Source: Salinibaculum litoreum (GTDB lineage Archaea; Halobacteriota; Halobacteria; Halobacteriales; Haloarculaceae). Taken from it: DNA of 64,000 bases. Below are positions 39,901-47,290 of this stretch, piece after piece. The notes under the pieces are model-generated. The model was given only the letters and a program-made list of their open reading frames with translations. It ran no database searches and was not told where the DNA came from. The stretch is from positions 1,736,001 to 1,800,000 of the forward strand of contig CP046866.1 in assembly GCA_009789175.1 (NCBI GenBank). Direction: 5' to 3'. The number at the start of each line of letters is the position of its first letter. Within the stretch, counting starts at the first letter, position 1. The position numbers were made by a program, and so were the translations under genes.

Positions 39901-40869
39901 CGACGACGTCGCGTCGGGGTCGTAGTCGTCGAGGTCGTAGTCGCTGCGATTCGTCGAGACGTCCTCACGCTCCCGGTCGCGCTGGCTGGTCGCGACCTCG
40001 TCGTTGGCCTCCAGGAGCGCGTCAAGGACGCCGTCGTTCCAGTCCTGGACCTCGCCGGCCGAGCCCGGAACATAATCGCCGGTCATCACGCAGACGCGCT
40101 TGCCCGGGTACACTTCGATAGAGGGGAGATCGTCGTTCGAGCCCCAGGGTGTTGAGTCGAGTTGCCAGCTGGCCTGCTTGACTCCCTCGGGGAGTTCGCC
40201 GCGATAGATGGCGTGAACGCCGGCGCCGGACTGGGAGATGTCGGCGTAGGTCAGTCCGAGATGCTCAAGGACGGCGATGAAGGCTGGGTGGACGTCGCCG
40301 GTCTCGGGGTCGCGGACGTCGTCGCCGTCGACGTAGACGTAGGGATCCTCGGGGAGCTGGATGTACGCGAGGCCGTCCAGACGCGGGTCGACCTCGGCCA
40401 TCGCGGCCTGCTTGCCATCGCGATAGTGGCCGTCGTAGCCCCACTTGTACCGGGCGTCGCAGTCGCAGGTGGCCGCGGTGTCGTGACCGTCCTCGCTGCA
40501 CTCTGCCGGGGCGTCCTCATCTCCCCACACCGCGAACGGCTTCTTGTCCTGGTGGCCCATCCACTGCTCGCGGCCGACCATCCCCGGCGGGTAGACGCCA
40601 GAGTCGGGTGTCTCAAAGTCGGCTTCGGCCCACGACCCCCAGGACAGAGGGCCGTCATCGGGGTCTGGACACGGCCGCGAACGTGACCCGCGTACGCGGT
40701 CCCGGGTGCTATCGGATATATTTTGCTCCGAGTCGGGGGTATCCTCGTCGAGGACTTCCGCGACCGCGGTGGGCGCCTCGCCGAGAGCCCCGGCAACCTC
40801 GGGGACAGTGGCCTCGGGGTGGGCCTCCAGGTGGCGTTCGACTCTGTCCTCCAGAGGTAGTTCGCTCAA
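36937..40869 (-). CDS. PrimPol-helicase replication protein (1310 aa)
   Basis: This very large protein probably starts at a TTG overlapping the upstream TGA (TTGA); a GTG at 40878 is an alternative. In order it has an N-terminal helix-turn-helix (about 1-45); an archaeo-eukaryotic primase/PrimPol core with YVYVDGDDVRDP (about 180), SQSGAGVHAIYRG (about 220) and SIEVYPGKRVCVMTG (about 255); a helicase with Walker A WGDHAGAGKTT (about 505), a Cys-rich insert (about 555-585), DEAx-like VIIDESPSS (about 660) and LILDATATP (about 925); and a C-terminal winged helix (about 1190-1250). It should prime and unwind viral DNA. Confidence 0.8.
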   Translation of the reverse strand: MSELPLEDRVERHLEAHPEATVPEVAGALGEAPTAVAEVLDEDTPDSEQNISDSTRDRVRGSRSRPCPDPDDGPLSWGSWAEADFETPDSGVYPPGMVGREQWMGHQDKKPFAVWGDEDAPAECSEDGHDTAATCDCDARYKWGYDGHYRDGKQAAMAEVDPRLDGLAYIQLPEDPYVYVDGDDVRDPETGDVHPAFIAVLEHLGLTYADISQSGAGVHAIYRGELPEGVKQASWQLDSTPWGSNDDLPSIEVYPGKRVCVMTGDYVPGSAGEVQDWNDGVLDALLEANDEVATSQRDREREDVSTNRSDYDLDDYDPDATSSTETTSDIRDVFAAIDRLDARHVAEKTIVHRWNDSASTSDGERAFAPTWGPNSNGTANIVNSERWMDTGDRGGYGGPVTMAAIDAGEISERNASPVDGETWWRGVEHLRELGFDVPEYEPEPTETEGTTSGGAPEPETCEPPAVDFAEFDREQRWDALQGERYDEFVDTTGPTIWGDHAGAGKTTNAGRAAAQRDREFVVLFDKHEKAREFVLDDATPAVDFHLKGGEQKRDDVCMDADHADEQCPEHPGGDCPHMCPIYDLDKDEDARRLYEAVVGEIGPVKAHMILDLPHHDEDGSCPWLDQFDELESADRVVGVHEYQLLKTVRDGRDVIIDESPSSLKTERSVDIEGIARTATALDAIADLQGTPDTLDEFARFARDILDGLAGDETADSLADLTPPDVDGETYYEPVDPNDLPDDVEQEDIEKREIREDVGMPEEGYVTRTDYVVERSRVAETFAGAKLAYNETIVSRMRRDEWDGAPLCFDALLAAAAEAGADDDAVRQAIALPTILDTCPWCGSDLIDDNGARVCSDEDCDWHEEHQRLTTQHSERARASAWLGADGGTTGLQYNELPLASSLPESPLILDATATPAKVAALYDVREDQVIVDGDELLESNLHVTQVLDGQYHRGTIDRALDEDRTLAERIQRTVDTVGDLHRKPLFIGPKTLLDRFKFPDNAETLHYHAARGLNRSDCDAVVCIGAPHPAVEDLQRDAELFAQGDIDVRPGGEEYSTRRETAPPVYRKLLYEDDAGDGRAIATKDFSGLVGELWRETREKELVQAVHRIRPLLADQTKHAYLLTNVPTEIPVDELATFEELADPLEAMLPVPEGAVDLLEAVHDVVAGDGPDGFRAAQLVDERDDGVIANKVEGYHRLARLSGLDVTERTVYNWVHALEDVGLLHPERYEQHAGVSYAVDSATLKSALSVLSNNGGFKVAATRRLRSLLQESGSGLDWLAWARDVFDLQGTGDGGDLFGQRVADGGGPPN

Positions 40870-41087
40870 GCAGACCACCCCCAGTCGTCGAGCGTGGTCT
40901 GTCCGTCGCCGTCTGGCCGCTCCGCCTCGGGGATGGGAACGTCTTCGGTCCGGTTCTCGCCGACCGGAGTGTCGTCGACGACCTCCACCGTTTCCCCGTC
41001 GCCCTGCCAGTGCGGGGCTTCGGAGATGGACTGGTAGGTCCCATCCAGCGCTGGACCGTCGTATGACCGCCCGCTCACGCCGGACAC
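40866..41087 (-). CDS. Small acidic protein heading replication operon (73 aa)
   Basis: The GTG at 41087 starts a 73-residue acidic protein that ends QTTLDDWGW, similar to a short partner-binding tail such as a PIP-like or SSB-type peptide. The stop overlaps the PrimPol start. AT-rich sequence with TATA-like CTTATGA (minus strand, about 41135-41141) lies upstream. The tail's role in replication is only a guess. Confidence 0.5.
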   Translation of the reverse strand: MSGVSGRSYDGPALDGTYQSISEAPHWQGDGETVEVVDDTPVGENRTEDVPIPEAERPDGDGQTTLDDWGWSA

Positions 41088-41209
41088 CCCCGCTGACCGC
41101 CAGCAGAATTATGGGTCTCTATTGCATCATGTGATTCATAAGCTGGCGTACTATTTTTACGGAGACCGCTACCCGGTGAAGCATCTGGGTATGTAAAGTT
41201 TGATAGTAG

Positions 41210-41226
41210 TGCCCGGGGAGGGCTCC
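41210..41226 (-). repeat. attR core within tRNA-Met 3' end
   Basis: This 17-bp segment is identical to 3286-3302 and forms part of the T-arm and acceptor stem of tRNA-Met. The virus sequence continues to lower coordinates and includes the arm sequence ATGTAAAG at 41191-41198. Confidence 0.9.
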
Positions 41227-41347
41227 GAACCCTCGATCTCCGCATATCCCAGGTCCGAGGCTTCCGCCTCGGGGGAACTGCCGGAGCAGTGCCGCGTGTG
41301 TGAAAACCCTATGAGTGCGGCGCTATGTCCAGCTAAGCCACCCGGGC
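41210..41347 (-). tRNA. Elongator tRNA-Met (CAU) with 64-nt intron
   Basis: The minus-strand gene folds with acceptor GCCCGGG/CCCGGGC, discriminator A, T-arm GAGGG-TTCGGAG-CCCTC and anticodon stem CCGCA/TGCGG with loop CTCATAA after splicing. Exon 1 is 41310-41347, intron 41246-41309, exon 2 41210-41245. The intron lies between positions 37 and 38, as in the elongator tRNA-Met of other haloarchaea. It is the provirus target and remains intact after integration. Confidence 0.92.
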
Positions 41348-41517
41348 GCACTCGGTGATTGCAGACTGGCCATCTTGAACCTTCCCATCTCGATGCGTCG
41401 CTGGCTTGCGATACCGTCCCATGGAGAACGCTGGAACGCCTCTCAGAACCACAGCACTCTGTCGGAGATGTCGAGGAGTGACACGACGACGAAACGTCGC
41501 CGATGCACCACAGTCGG

Positions 41518-41709
41518 TTACGCCAGCGCCAGGGGCAGGCCGAAGACGACAGCTAGCCCGACGAGCATGATGACGAAGCCAATCCCGACCTGTCCCATCG
41601 TGTAGTCGCTCTGTGGGGCAGTGCTACGGAGTGGTGGTTCCGTGTCCGGCGGTGATGGTGATTCCGGGTCGTAATCCGGGCGCTCTTCGTCGTGGTGGTC
41701 GTCTGCCAT
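41518..41709 (-). CDS. Small membrane-tail protein (63 aa)
   Basis: The ATG at 41709 gives an acidic, Pro-rich N-terminal region (MADDHHDEERPDYDPESPSP) and one C-terminal transmembrane helix (GIGFVIMLVGLAVVFGLPLA). It is a typical small haloarchaeal tail-anchored protein of unknown role, divergent from hisF. Confidence 0.62.
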   Translation of the reverse strand: MADDHHDEERPDYDPESPSPPDTEPPLRSTAPQSDYTMGQVGIGFVIMLVGLAVVFGLPLALA

Positions 41710-41809
41710 ACGCGGCAGTTCTCGGGGGTCGTACTTCGGCCTGTCGGAGTCGACGCGAACATCGCCGAACCCGAAACGGTCAAACACGGCACGCTCGAAG
41801 GAGCGACAC

Positions 41810-42622
41810 GTGCTGACAAAGCGAATCATCCCTTGCATCGACGTTGACGTCGACGACGAGGGCAACGCAGCCGTCTACACGGGGACGAACTTCGAGGACC
41901 TGAAATACACCGGTGACCCGGTGGAGATGGCCAAACGCTACAACGAAGCCGGGGCCGACGAATTCGTCTTCCTCGACATCACCGCCTCCGCGGAGGGTCG
42001 GGAGACGATGCTCGATACCGTCCGCGCCGTCGCCGACGAGGTGTTCATCCCGCTGACTGTCGGTGGAGGTATCCGGACCCGCGAGGACATCAAGGAGACC
42101 CTGCGCGCGGGCGCAGACAAGGTGTCTATCAACACCGGTGCACTCCAGAACCCCTCGCTCATCGAGGAGGGTGCCGCCGCGTTCGGCAACCAGTGTATCG
42201 TTATCTCCGTCGATGCCCGCCGGCGCTTCGACGACGAGGGAGAGTACTACGCCGAGATCGATGGCGAGTCGTGCTGGTTCGAATGTACGGTCAAGGGTGG
42301 CCGTGAGGGGACCGGCACCGACGTAGTCGCCTGGGCGAAAGAAGCGGAAGAGCGTGGTGCTGGCGAGTTGTTCGTCAACTCTATCGACGCCGACGGGACG
42401 AAGGAGGGCTACGACATCCCACTGATGAAAGCCGTCTGTGACGCCGTCTCGACGCCGGTCATCGCCTCATCCGGATGTGGCAGTCCCGAACACGCATACG
42501 AGGTATTCACCGAAGCCAACGCTGATGCGGCGCTGGCGGCCTCTATCTTCCACTTCGACGAGTATTCGATTCAGGAGACCAAAGAATATCTGGACGACCG
42601 CGGAGTTCCGGTTCGACTCTAA
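41810..42622 (+). CDS. hisF: Imidazole glycerol phosphate synthase, cyclase subunit
   Basis: The 270-residue (beta/alpha)8 barrel starts at GTG 41810. It shows the catalytic Asp in CIDVDVDD (about residue 11), the phosphate-binding [12 protein letters not shown] (about 83) and [12 protein letters not shown] (about 105), the second catalytic Asp in [17 protein letters not shown] (about 190) and SSGCGSPEH (about 220). With HisH it converts PRFAR to IGP and AICAR in histidine synthesis. Its 3' end is duplicated at 42722-42755. Confidence 0.95.
   Translation: MLTKRIIPCIDVDVDDEGNAAVYTGTNFEDLKYTGDPVEMAKRYNEAGADEFVFLDITASAEGRETMLDTVRAVADEVFIPLTVGGGIRTREDIKETLRAGADKVSINTGALQNPSLIEEGAAAFGNQCIVISVDARRRFDDEGEYYAEIDGESCWFECTVKGGREGTGTDVVAWAKEAEERGAGELFVNSIDADGTKEGYDIPLMKAVCDAVSTPVIASSGCGSPEHAYEVFTEANADAALAASIFHFDEYSIQETKEYLDDRGVPVRL
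42584..42617 (+). repeat. hisF 3' end, copy 1 of 34-bp duplication
   Basis: The end of hisF (codons for [11 protein letters not shown]) is repeated at 42722-42755 with three mismatches, all synonymous. Confidence 0.6.
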
Positions 42623-42721
42623 CATCCGCGAGGGATCGACGCGACCGAGCGGCCTTTTTGTCCCAGCTTTGTGCCGGGAGTGGTGCGTGAAACGCACTCG
42701 ACCGGGAAAAAGATAGTAACG

Positions 42722-42755
42722 GAGTATCTGGACGACCGCGGGGTTCCAGTTCGAC
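42722..42755 (+). repeat. Second copy of hisF 3' end
   Basis: The 34 bases match 42584-42617 except for GAA/GAG, GGA/GGG and CCG/CCA. The encoded [11 protein letters not shown] is unchanged. The copies are 138 bp apart. The intervening DNA has no gene. Such a copy may be the scar of an element that integrated at the hisF 3' end. Confidence 0.6.
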
Positions 42756-42822
42756 CGTCGCGAATTCGACGACTGGACGACAACGGCTTTTCCTGCGGGG
42801 ATGGAAGCAGGGACAGAGACGC

Positions 42823-43110
42823 ATGGCGACACTGGCCCAGCAGCTGGAGCAGTTCATCAGTCTCGGTATCTTCATCGTCGGGTTCGCGCTGGCAGCGCTG
42901 AGCTGGCTCGCCTACCGGCGCGAACGTGACCGGCGGATGCGCACTGTAACTGCTGCGTACGCGATGTTTGCCATCTACGGTCTCGTCGTCTTCCTGGAGT
43001 ACTTCCTGATGGGGATAGTCGGCTACGAGACCGTCGAGTTGCTTGAACACGCCTCGGCAGTGCTAATTCTCGTTGGTCTGCTGGCATTTTTCGCTGCCCT
43101 CCGCAAGTGA
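42823..43110 (+). CDS. Three-helix membrane protein (95 aa)
   Basis: The 95-residue protein has three hydrophobic helices (about residues 11-30, 43-62 and 70-92) separated by a basic loop (YRRERDRRMRT). It resembles small haloarchaeal membrane proteins encoded beside winged-helix regulators. The downstream regulator begins 2 bp after its stop, so they form one operon. Confidence 0.7.
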   Translation: MATLAQQLEQFISLGIFIVGFALAALSWLAYRRERDRRMRTVTAAYAMFAIYGLVVFLEYFLMGIVGYETVELLEHASAVLILVGLLAFFAALRK

Positions 43111-43112
43111 CG

Positions 43113-43643
43113 ATGAGTGAGGACATCCCGGCCGAACTGGAACTGGACACCCGGCGGACAATCTATCAGGAGGTGGCAGACACGCCGGGCATCCACTTCC
43201 GGGCGCTGCTCGATAAAGTCGACATCGCCAAGGGGACACTCCAGTATCATCTCCACTGGCTCGAAGACGAGGCGCTCGTGGATGTCCGTGACAGCGGGGA
43301 GTACACCCGGTATTACCCGTCGGATTCGTTCGATGAGGCCGACCAGGCAGTGATGGACGCACTGCGTCGGACCATCGCCCGCCGTATCCTCGCCTACCTC
43401 GTCAGTGAAGGACCACTGACGACGACAGAACTGAGCGAGCGCTTGGAGAAGTCGGATTCGACCATCTCCTGGCATCTCTCGACGCTTTCGGACGCGGGTC
43501 TCGTCGAGAAAGAGCGAGACGGGCGAAGCGTCTACTACGAAGTGAGTGACGCCGACCGAGTACGGTATCTCTACACCGTCTATCAGGGCTCGTTTACCGA
43601 CCGACTCGTCGACCGCCTGTTCGACCTCTTCGAAGCGTACTAA
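43113..43643 (+). CDS. Two-domain winged-helix transcription regulator
   Basis: The 176-residue regulator contains two tandem winged helices: TRRTIYQEVADTPGIHFRAL with KGTLQYHLHWLEDEALV (residues about 12-65), and RRILAYLVSEGPLTTTELSE with STISWHLSTLSDAGLVEKER (about 92-150). This duplicated ArsR/MarR-like architecture is common in haloarchaea, where the partner is often a membrane protein as here. An in-frame GTG at 43107 is an alternative start. Confidence 0.8.
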   Translation: MSEDIPAELELDTRRTIYQEVADTPGIHFRALLDKVDIAKGTLQYHLHWLEDEALVDVRDSGEYTRYYPSDSFDEADQAVMDALRRTIARRILAYLVSEGPLTTTELSERLEKSDSTISWHLSTLSDAGLVEKERDGRSVYYEVSDADRVRYLYTVYQGSFTDRLVDRLFDLFEAY

Positions 43644-43686
43644 CCGTCGAGTGCAGTGGGGGTCTGAGCAACGACGCCAGGCGGAG

Positions 43687-44238
43687 TCAGGTCGTACCGC
43701 CGGCAAAGTCGGGAAACAGTCCAGGCTTGACCTGTGCCAACAGGCGCAAGAGGAGTACATACCCAAGGAAAGCAAGCGCCGCAGCACCGAACGGCGAGAC
43801 GAGCGAGACGATATCGGTCCCGACAGCAACAGCGTGGACAGTCCCGAACGCGAAGCCGCCGTAGGCGAATGCGTGGACGACAGTCGGGCCCCACGGTCGG
43901 TCGAACCGTCGCGGGGAGAGAAATCCCAGTGTGGCGACCACGAGCAAGAAGAGTGCGCCAGCGCCGACACCCACACCTGCGAGCAAGTAGTTGAGAGAAT
44001 GCGCGGGCTGTGGGACCTGTCCGGTCGCGACGAGGTAGGTATCTGCCACCCCAAGAAGGCTGTGGGCGAACATGACGAGCAAGGCAAACACCGAGACTTC
44101 GATGTGGACCCGCTGTGCCCCGCGGTGGATGATGCCAAAGCGGTCGGTGTTGTAGAAGATACCAGTCAGCACTGCCAGGTAGAGCGCGGGGTACGCGACG
44201 AGTGCTGTGGCCCGGTCGAGGTACCAGATCAACTCCAT
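43687..44238 (-). CDS. Ferric-reductase/cytochrome b-like membrane protein
   Basis: The 183-residue protein has about five transmembrane helices with conserved-looking His on successive helices (FALLVMFAHSLLGVAD, TVVHAFAYGGFAFGTVHAVA). This resembles the heme-ligating pattern of ferric-reductase-like or YedZ/MsrQ-type domains. It would pass electrons across the membrane. It lies at the end of an operon with an ApbE flavin transferase, which supports a redox role. Confidence 0.65.
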   Translation of the reverse strand: MELIWYLDRATALVAYPALYLAVLTGIFYNTDRFGIIHRGAQRVHIEVSVFALLVMFAHSLLGVADTYLVATGQVPQPAHSLNYLLAGVGVGAGALFLLVVATLGFLSPRRFDRPWGPTVVHAFAYGGFAFGTVHAVAVGTDIVSLVSPFGAAALAFLGYVLLLRLLAQVKPGLFPDFAGGTT

Positions 44239-44523
44239 CTACGAGGCCCCCGTTGTGGCGACGACATCGGGACAGCCATCGTCGTCTTGATACCCGTTGT
44301 CGGTCTCCGAGCGCGTCGGACAGGTGTCGTTGCCGTCCGGGATACCATCGCCGTCGTAGTCGTTGGCCGCCTGCCGTGCCGTGACCTGCGTGTCGACAGT
44401 GGCCTGCTGGTCGTCCGTGGCTTGCTGTTGTCGGACATCCTCGATGGCAAGCACTGCGGGGACAGAAACTCCGATAACGACGAGTGCAGCCACCGTCACC
44501 GCGGCCTCACGTCGCAGCGACAT
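44239..44523 (-). CDS. Exported calcium-binding-repeat protein (94 aa)
   Basis: The 94-residue product has a signal-type hydrophobic N-terminus (AAVTVAALVVIGVSVPAVLA) and a Gln-rich middle. A thrombospondin type 3-like calcium-binding segment follows: YDGDGIPDGNDTCPTRSETD and DDDGCPD. The mature domain is extracytoplasmic. It sits between the ApbE and cytochrome-like genes. Confidence 0.65.
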   Translation of the reverse strand: MSLRREAAVTVAALVVIGVSVPAVLAIEDVRQQQATDDQQATVDTQVTARQAANDYDGDGIPDGNDTCPTRSETDNGYQDDDGCPDVVATTGAS

Positions 44524-45373
44524 GTGCCTCGAATCCCTCCGTTCGCCTGAAGACGCCGTCCGTAATCAGCAGCGCCTCGATACCATCCCAGTCGGCCACG
44601 AGCGTGAGTGCCTCCTCGTATGGAAGCGTCGAGAGCGTGGTCGCCAGGGCGTCCGCCGTTGTGCAGTCAACCGCTGACAGGACCGTCACCAGGTCGTGTC
44701 GGCTTCCGATGTCGCCGTCCCGAGGGTCGTAGATGTGGTCATGGCCATCCCGCTCGCGCCGATAGCCACCGGAGGTTGCCACCGCCCAGTCGGTCGCAAG
44801 ATACGTCAGGTGGGAATCGTCCCACGGGCTCTCGATGCCGACGACACCGTTCGGTGGTGTCATGTCGCCGCCACCGCTGACGAAAACGGACCGACCGAGT
44901 CCGCTGGCGGCCCCTGCCGTCCGGTCGACGATGTATCCCTTTGCCAGTCCGTTGAGGTCGAGCGGTGCAGTCGTCTCGACGCGGTGCCCGTCGACGGTCA
45001 CATCGGCACGAGGAGTCGTATCCGGGACCGTCTCGGTATCACCGCGGAGATAGGACTTCAGCTCGTGTTCGAGCGTACCTCGTCGGACATCGAAGGCACC
45101 GTCGGTCCGGTCCTGAAAGTCCAGTGCGCGCCGGAGCAAGCGAGCGACGTGTTCGTTCTCGACGGTGCCAGTCCGGTTGAGCTGTGAGACGGCACTGTCA
45201 TCGCGAAAGGCATCCAGTTGGGCCTCAAGGTCACGGGCCACACGCGCTGCGCGGGCGAGCGCCCGGTTTGCGCCTGGTCCGGTCACCTCGATGCGGAAAG
45301 TCGTGTCACAGCACTCGAAGGCTGTCTCGGCACTGCCGAGACGGGCAACGACGGGGGCCAGTCGGCCAGCCAT
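44507..45373 (-). CDS. apbE: FAD:protein FMN transferase
   Basis: The 288-residue protein matches the ApbE fold: FRIEVTGPGA near residue 27, FRDDSAVSQLNR near 55, DRTDGAFDVRRG near 85, the signature PLDLNGLAKGYIVDRTA near 140, SGGGDM near 165, and DPRDGDIG near 215 with Asp residues that bind magnesium. ApbE attaches FMN covalently to Thr/Ser of target proteins on the outer membrane face. The start overlaps the upstream acidic-protein gene (TGATG). No clear target motif was seen in the neighbours. Confidence 0.85.
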   Translation of the reverse strand: MAGRLAPVVARLGSAETAFECCDTTFRIEVTGPGANRALARAARVARDLEAQLDAFRDDSAVSQLNRTGTVENEHVARLLRRALDFQDRTDGAFDVRRGTLEHELKSYLRGDTETVPDTTPRADVTVDGHRVETTAPLDLNGLAKGYIVDRTAGAASGLGRSVFVSGGGDMTPPNGVVGIESPWDDSHLTYLATDWAVATSGGYRRERDGHDHIYDPRDGDIGSRHDLVTVLSAVDCTTADALATTLSTLPYEEALTLVADWDGIEALLITDGVFRRTEGFEAHVAAT

Positions 45374-45741
45374 CACGATTGCCCCCCGTCATCACCAACC
45401 GGACTGTTGGTGCGCTGGACGGCGTACAGGTCCTCGTACTCGTCGTCATCCTCGTCGTGGTCGTCGTATTCGTCGTGTTCTTCGTCCTCCTCGTCATCGT
45501 CCTCGTATTCTCCGTACTCTTCGTGTTCCTCGTCCTCGCCATCACCAGCGACCTGTGGCGTGTAGTTGTCGTTGGGCGTCGGCGCGTCCGGGCCGAGTTC
45601 GGTTGTCGACTGGTCATCCGGTTTCTGTTCGGCACCGAAGAGACCGGGAGCGAGGAGCCCGGCCGCAACTGCGGTCGTCAACACGGCACCGACAAGTGTC
45701 AGTTGCACGAGCCGGTTGCGCGGGAGTGGGAGTCGAACCAT
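45373..45741 (-). CDS. Secreted or anchored poly-acidic protein (122 aa)
   Basis: The ATG at 45741 (MVRLPLPRNRLVQ) precedes a hydrophobic helix (LTLVGAVLTTAVAAGLLAPG) and a mature part dominated by Asp/Glu/Tyr (EEYGEYEDDDEEDEEHDEYD). It looks like a membrane-anchored or exported metal-binding or disordered spacer. As first gene of the apbE operon it may serve as a partner of the redox membrane protein. Confidence 0.6.
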   Translation of the reverse strand: MVRLPLPRNRLVQLTLVGAVLTTAVAAGLLAPGLFGAEQKPDDQSTTELGPDAPTPNDNYTPQVAGDGEDEEHEEYGEYEDDDEEDEEHDEYDDHDEDDDEYEDLYAVQRTNSPVGDDGGQS

Positions 45742-45864
45742 CTCACTTGACTGTCCCCAGCGGTGTCTAAAGGGGGTTCGCGTCCACCCGTCGAAACGTC
45801 GTCCAGTCCTCGAATCGTCGGGCGAGCGGTACATACTTGCGGGTTTGCCCCGTAGTCAATCGCA

Positions 45865-46674
45865 ATGGATTGGCGGTGTGAGTGGTGTGGCAAACCCCAC
45901 GAAGAGAACGACCCACCATGTGACAACTGTGGGCACAGTAGCTTCGAGAAGGCAGTCGTCAGGCAGGGTCCGGACGCCGGTAGCGGGCCGGAGACGACGA
46001 GGGTCTGGGTCTGTACGGAGTGTGACCGGACCCACACGAAACACTCCCCACCGTGTAGCCGGTGTGGCAACCACAAGCTCGTCATGGAGGAGCAACGCGT
46101 CGAAGACGATGAACTCGACGTGCCGAGTTACTTCGACCTCCTGACGCCGAAATACGCCCTCGGGCTCGTCGTCGTGCTCGGATTGGCGACGGTCTTCCTG
46201 CTCGGGATTACCGGCATCGTCGACGTACCGGGCTTTGGCACCAGCGTCCCCGATGTCGAGGATGTCCCGGGGAGCGCAACGACTGCGGGCAACGCCTCGC
46301 TCGATGACCTGGAAGCATCGTACATCAGCGCGCTCAACGACCGCAGAACCGAAGGCGGGGGCGAAAAGCTGAGCCGCGCCGAAGAGCTCGACGAGATAGC
46401 CACCTACGTCACCAGACAGAACGTCAAAGCCGAATACGGCGACGCGAGCAGGCCGTCCGCCGACCGGGTGAACAGCCTGCTGGACGAACGCTGTGATGGG
46501 GAGGGGGCCATCGACTTGCTGACCCGCTCGGGCAACGAGACAGCGACGGCCGAAGAACTCGGCGTCGGGTTCGCGCTGGAGTCACCGACCGGTCCCGAGG
46601 GGGCGACGGATGTCGGGGTGGCGACACACACCGCTCCCGACGGGACGATTTACCTGACAGTAATCGTCTGTTGA
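45865..46674 (+). CDS. Double zinc-ribbon membrane protein with CAP-like domain
   Basis: The 269-residue protein has two zinc ribbons (WRCEWCGKPHEENDPPCDNC; WVCTECDRTHTKHSPPCSRC), one transmembrane helix (about 93-115) and an external C-terminal domain (about 140-269). That domain resembles a CAP/SCP fold: ISALNDRRTEGGGEKLSRAE, DEIATYVTRQNV and a final GTIYLTVIVC. The same ribbon pair occurs twice in the provirus (9025-9612 and 23397-23942). A bifunctional sensor or cell-surface protein is possible. Confidence 0.75.
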   Translation: MDWRCEWCGKPHEENDPPCDNCGHSSFEKAVVRQGPDAGSGPETTRVWVCTECDRTHTKHSPPCSRCGNHKLVMEEQRVEDDELDVPSYFDLLTPKYALGLVVVLGLATVFLLGITGIVDVPGFGTSVPDVEDVPGSATTAGNASLDDLEASYISALNDRRTEGGGEKLSRAEELDEIATYVTRQNVKAEYGDASRPSADRVNSLLDERCDGEGAIDLLTRSGNETATAEELGVGFALESPTGPEGATDVGVATHTAPDGTIYLTVIVC

Positions 46675-46697
46675 GACGGCGGAGAAAAACGGGCCAG

Positions 46698-46982
46698 TCA
46701 GGCAGCGGCCTCGAAGGCCTCGCGGAAGTTCTGTGACTTCGCAATGACGCGTTCTGCGCCGTCTTCGAGGGCGTCCAGTGCGTCGACGTTTTCCTCGGTC
46801 TTGATAGTCAGAATCGGTTCCGTCTGTCCACCCGACTGCTCGGGGTTGACGTCGTAGGTCGCGGCGGTGACGCCCTCGGTCTCCAGGAGTGCTCCCTTCA
46901 GTACGTTCATGAAGGTGTGGTCCTCGCCCGCAACCTCGATAGAGAGCATCGTATCGGCTTTCTCGATAACCCGCAGTTCCAT
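46698..46982 (-). CDS. rpoL: RNA polymerase subunit Rpo11 (L)
   Basis: The 94-residue protein matches the RpoL/Rpb11 family: [20 protein letters not shown], the conserved [13 protein letters not shown] and a C-terminal helix ([18 protein letters not shown]). It dimerises with Rpo3 to seed RNA polymerase assembly. The length is normal for haloarchaea. It is convergent with the zinc-ribbon gene. Confidence 0.93.
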   Translation of the reverse strand: MELRVIEKADTMLSIEVAGEDHTFMNVLKGALLETEGVTAATYDVNPEQSGGQTEPILTIKTEENVDALDALEDGAERVIAKSQNFREAFEAAA

Positions 46983-47029
46983 ACCTACCCCTTCCCCGTC
47001 TCGCGCACCTGAACCTTACGGTCCCCGGC

Positions 47030-47290
47030 TCAGACGACGGCGTAGACCATCAAAAAGCCAAAATACACCAGGATGAGCCCACCCAGCGCTTTCAGCCGGA
47101 ACAGCCGAACCGACTCCTGTTCGTCCGCGTACGCAGCCTCGTAGGCCGCCTGCTGGTCGTCGGGCAACTGCTCGAAGTGTCGGGTCCCACGATGAAGCGC
47201 AAGGAGGTCGTCGTCGGGAAATGGCCGCCCACAGTACTCACAGACGGCGGTGTCGGAACCGTCGTCATAGGACAGGCGCTCCGTTCTCAT
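47030..47290 (-). CDS. C2H2 zinc-finger, single-span membrane protein
   Basis: The 86-residue protein has one C2H2-like finger (CEYCGRPFPDDDLLALHRGTRH, cysteines at about 17 and 20, histidines at about 33 and 38) and a C-terminal transmembrane helix (LGGLILVYFGFLMVYAVV). It overlaps the polytopic membrane protein gene by 4 bp. This pair lies beside coxC and may function in the assembly of the respiratory oxidase. Confidence 0.7.
   Translation of the reverse strand: MRTERLSYDDGSDTAVCEYCGRPFPDDDLLALHRGTRHFEQLPDDQQAAYEAAYADEQESVRLFRLKALGGLILVYFGFLMVYAVV

Larger units (their letters stand above)
3286..41226. mobile_element. Integrated tailed provirus in tRNA-Met
   Basis: The element is bounded by a 17-bp direct repeat, TGCCCGGGGAGGGCTCC, at 3286-3302 and 41210-41226. 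The right copy is the 3' end of an intact tRNA-Met. Inside are a tyrosine integrase adjacent to the left end, replication genes, overlapping early operons, and a complete head and tail module with HK97-type capsid logic and tape measure. Length is about 37.9 kb. The host region before integration would have been tRNA-Met followed by the sequence now at 3285 and leftward. Gene content matches haloarchaeal siphovirus-like proviruses; no named virus is assigned. Confidence 0.93.
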
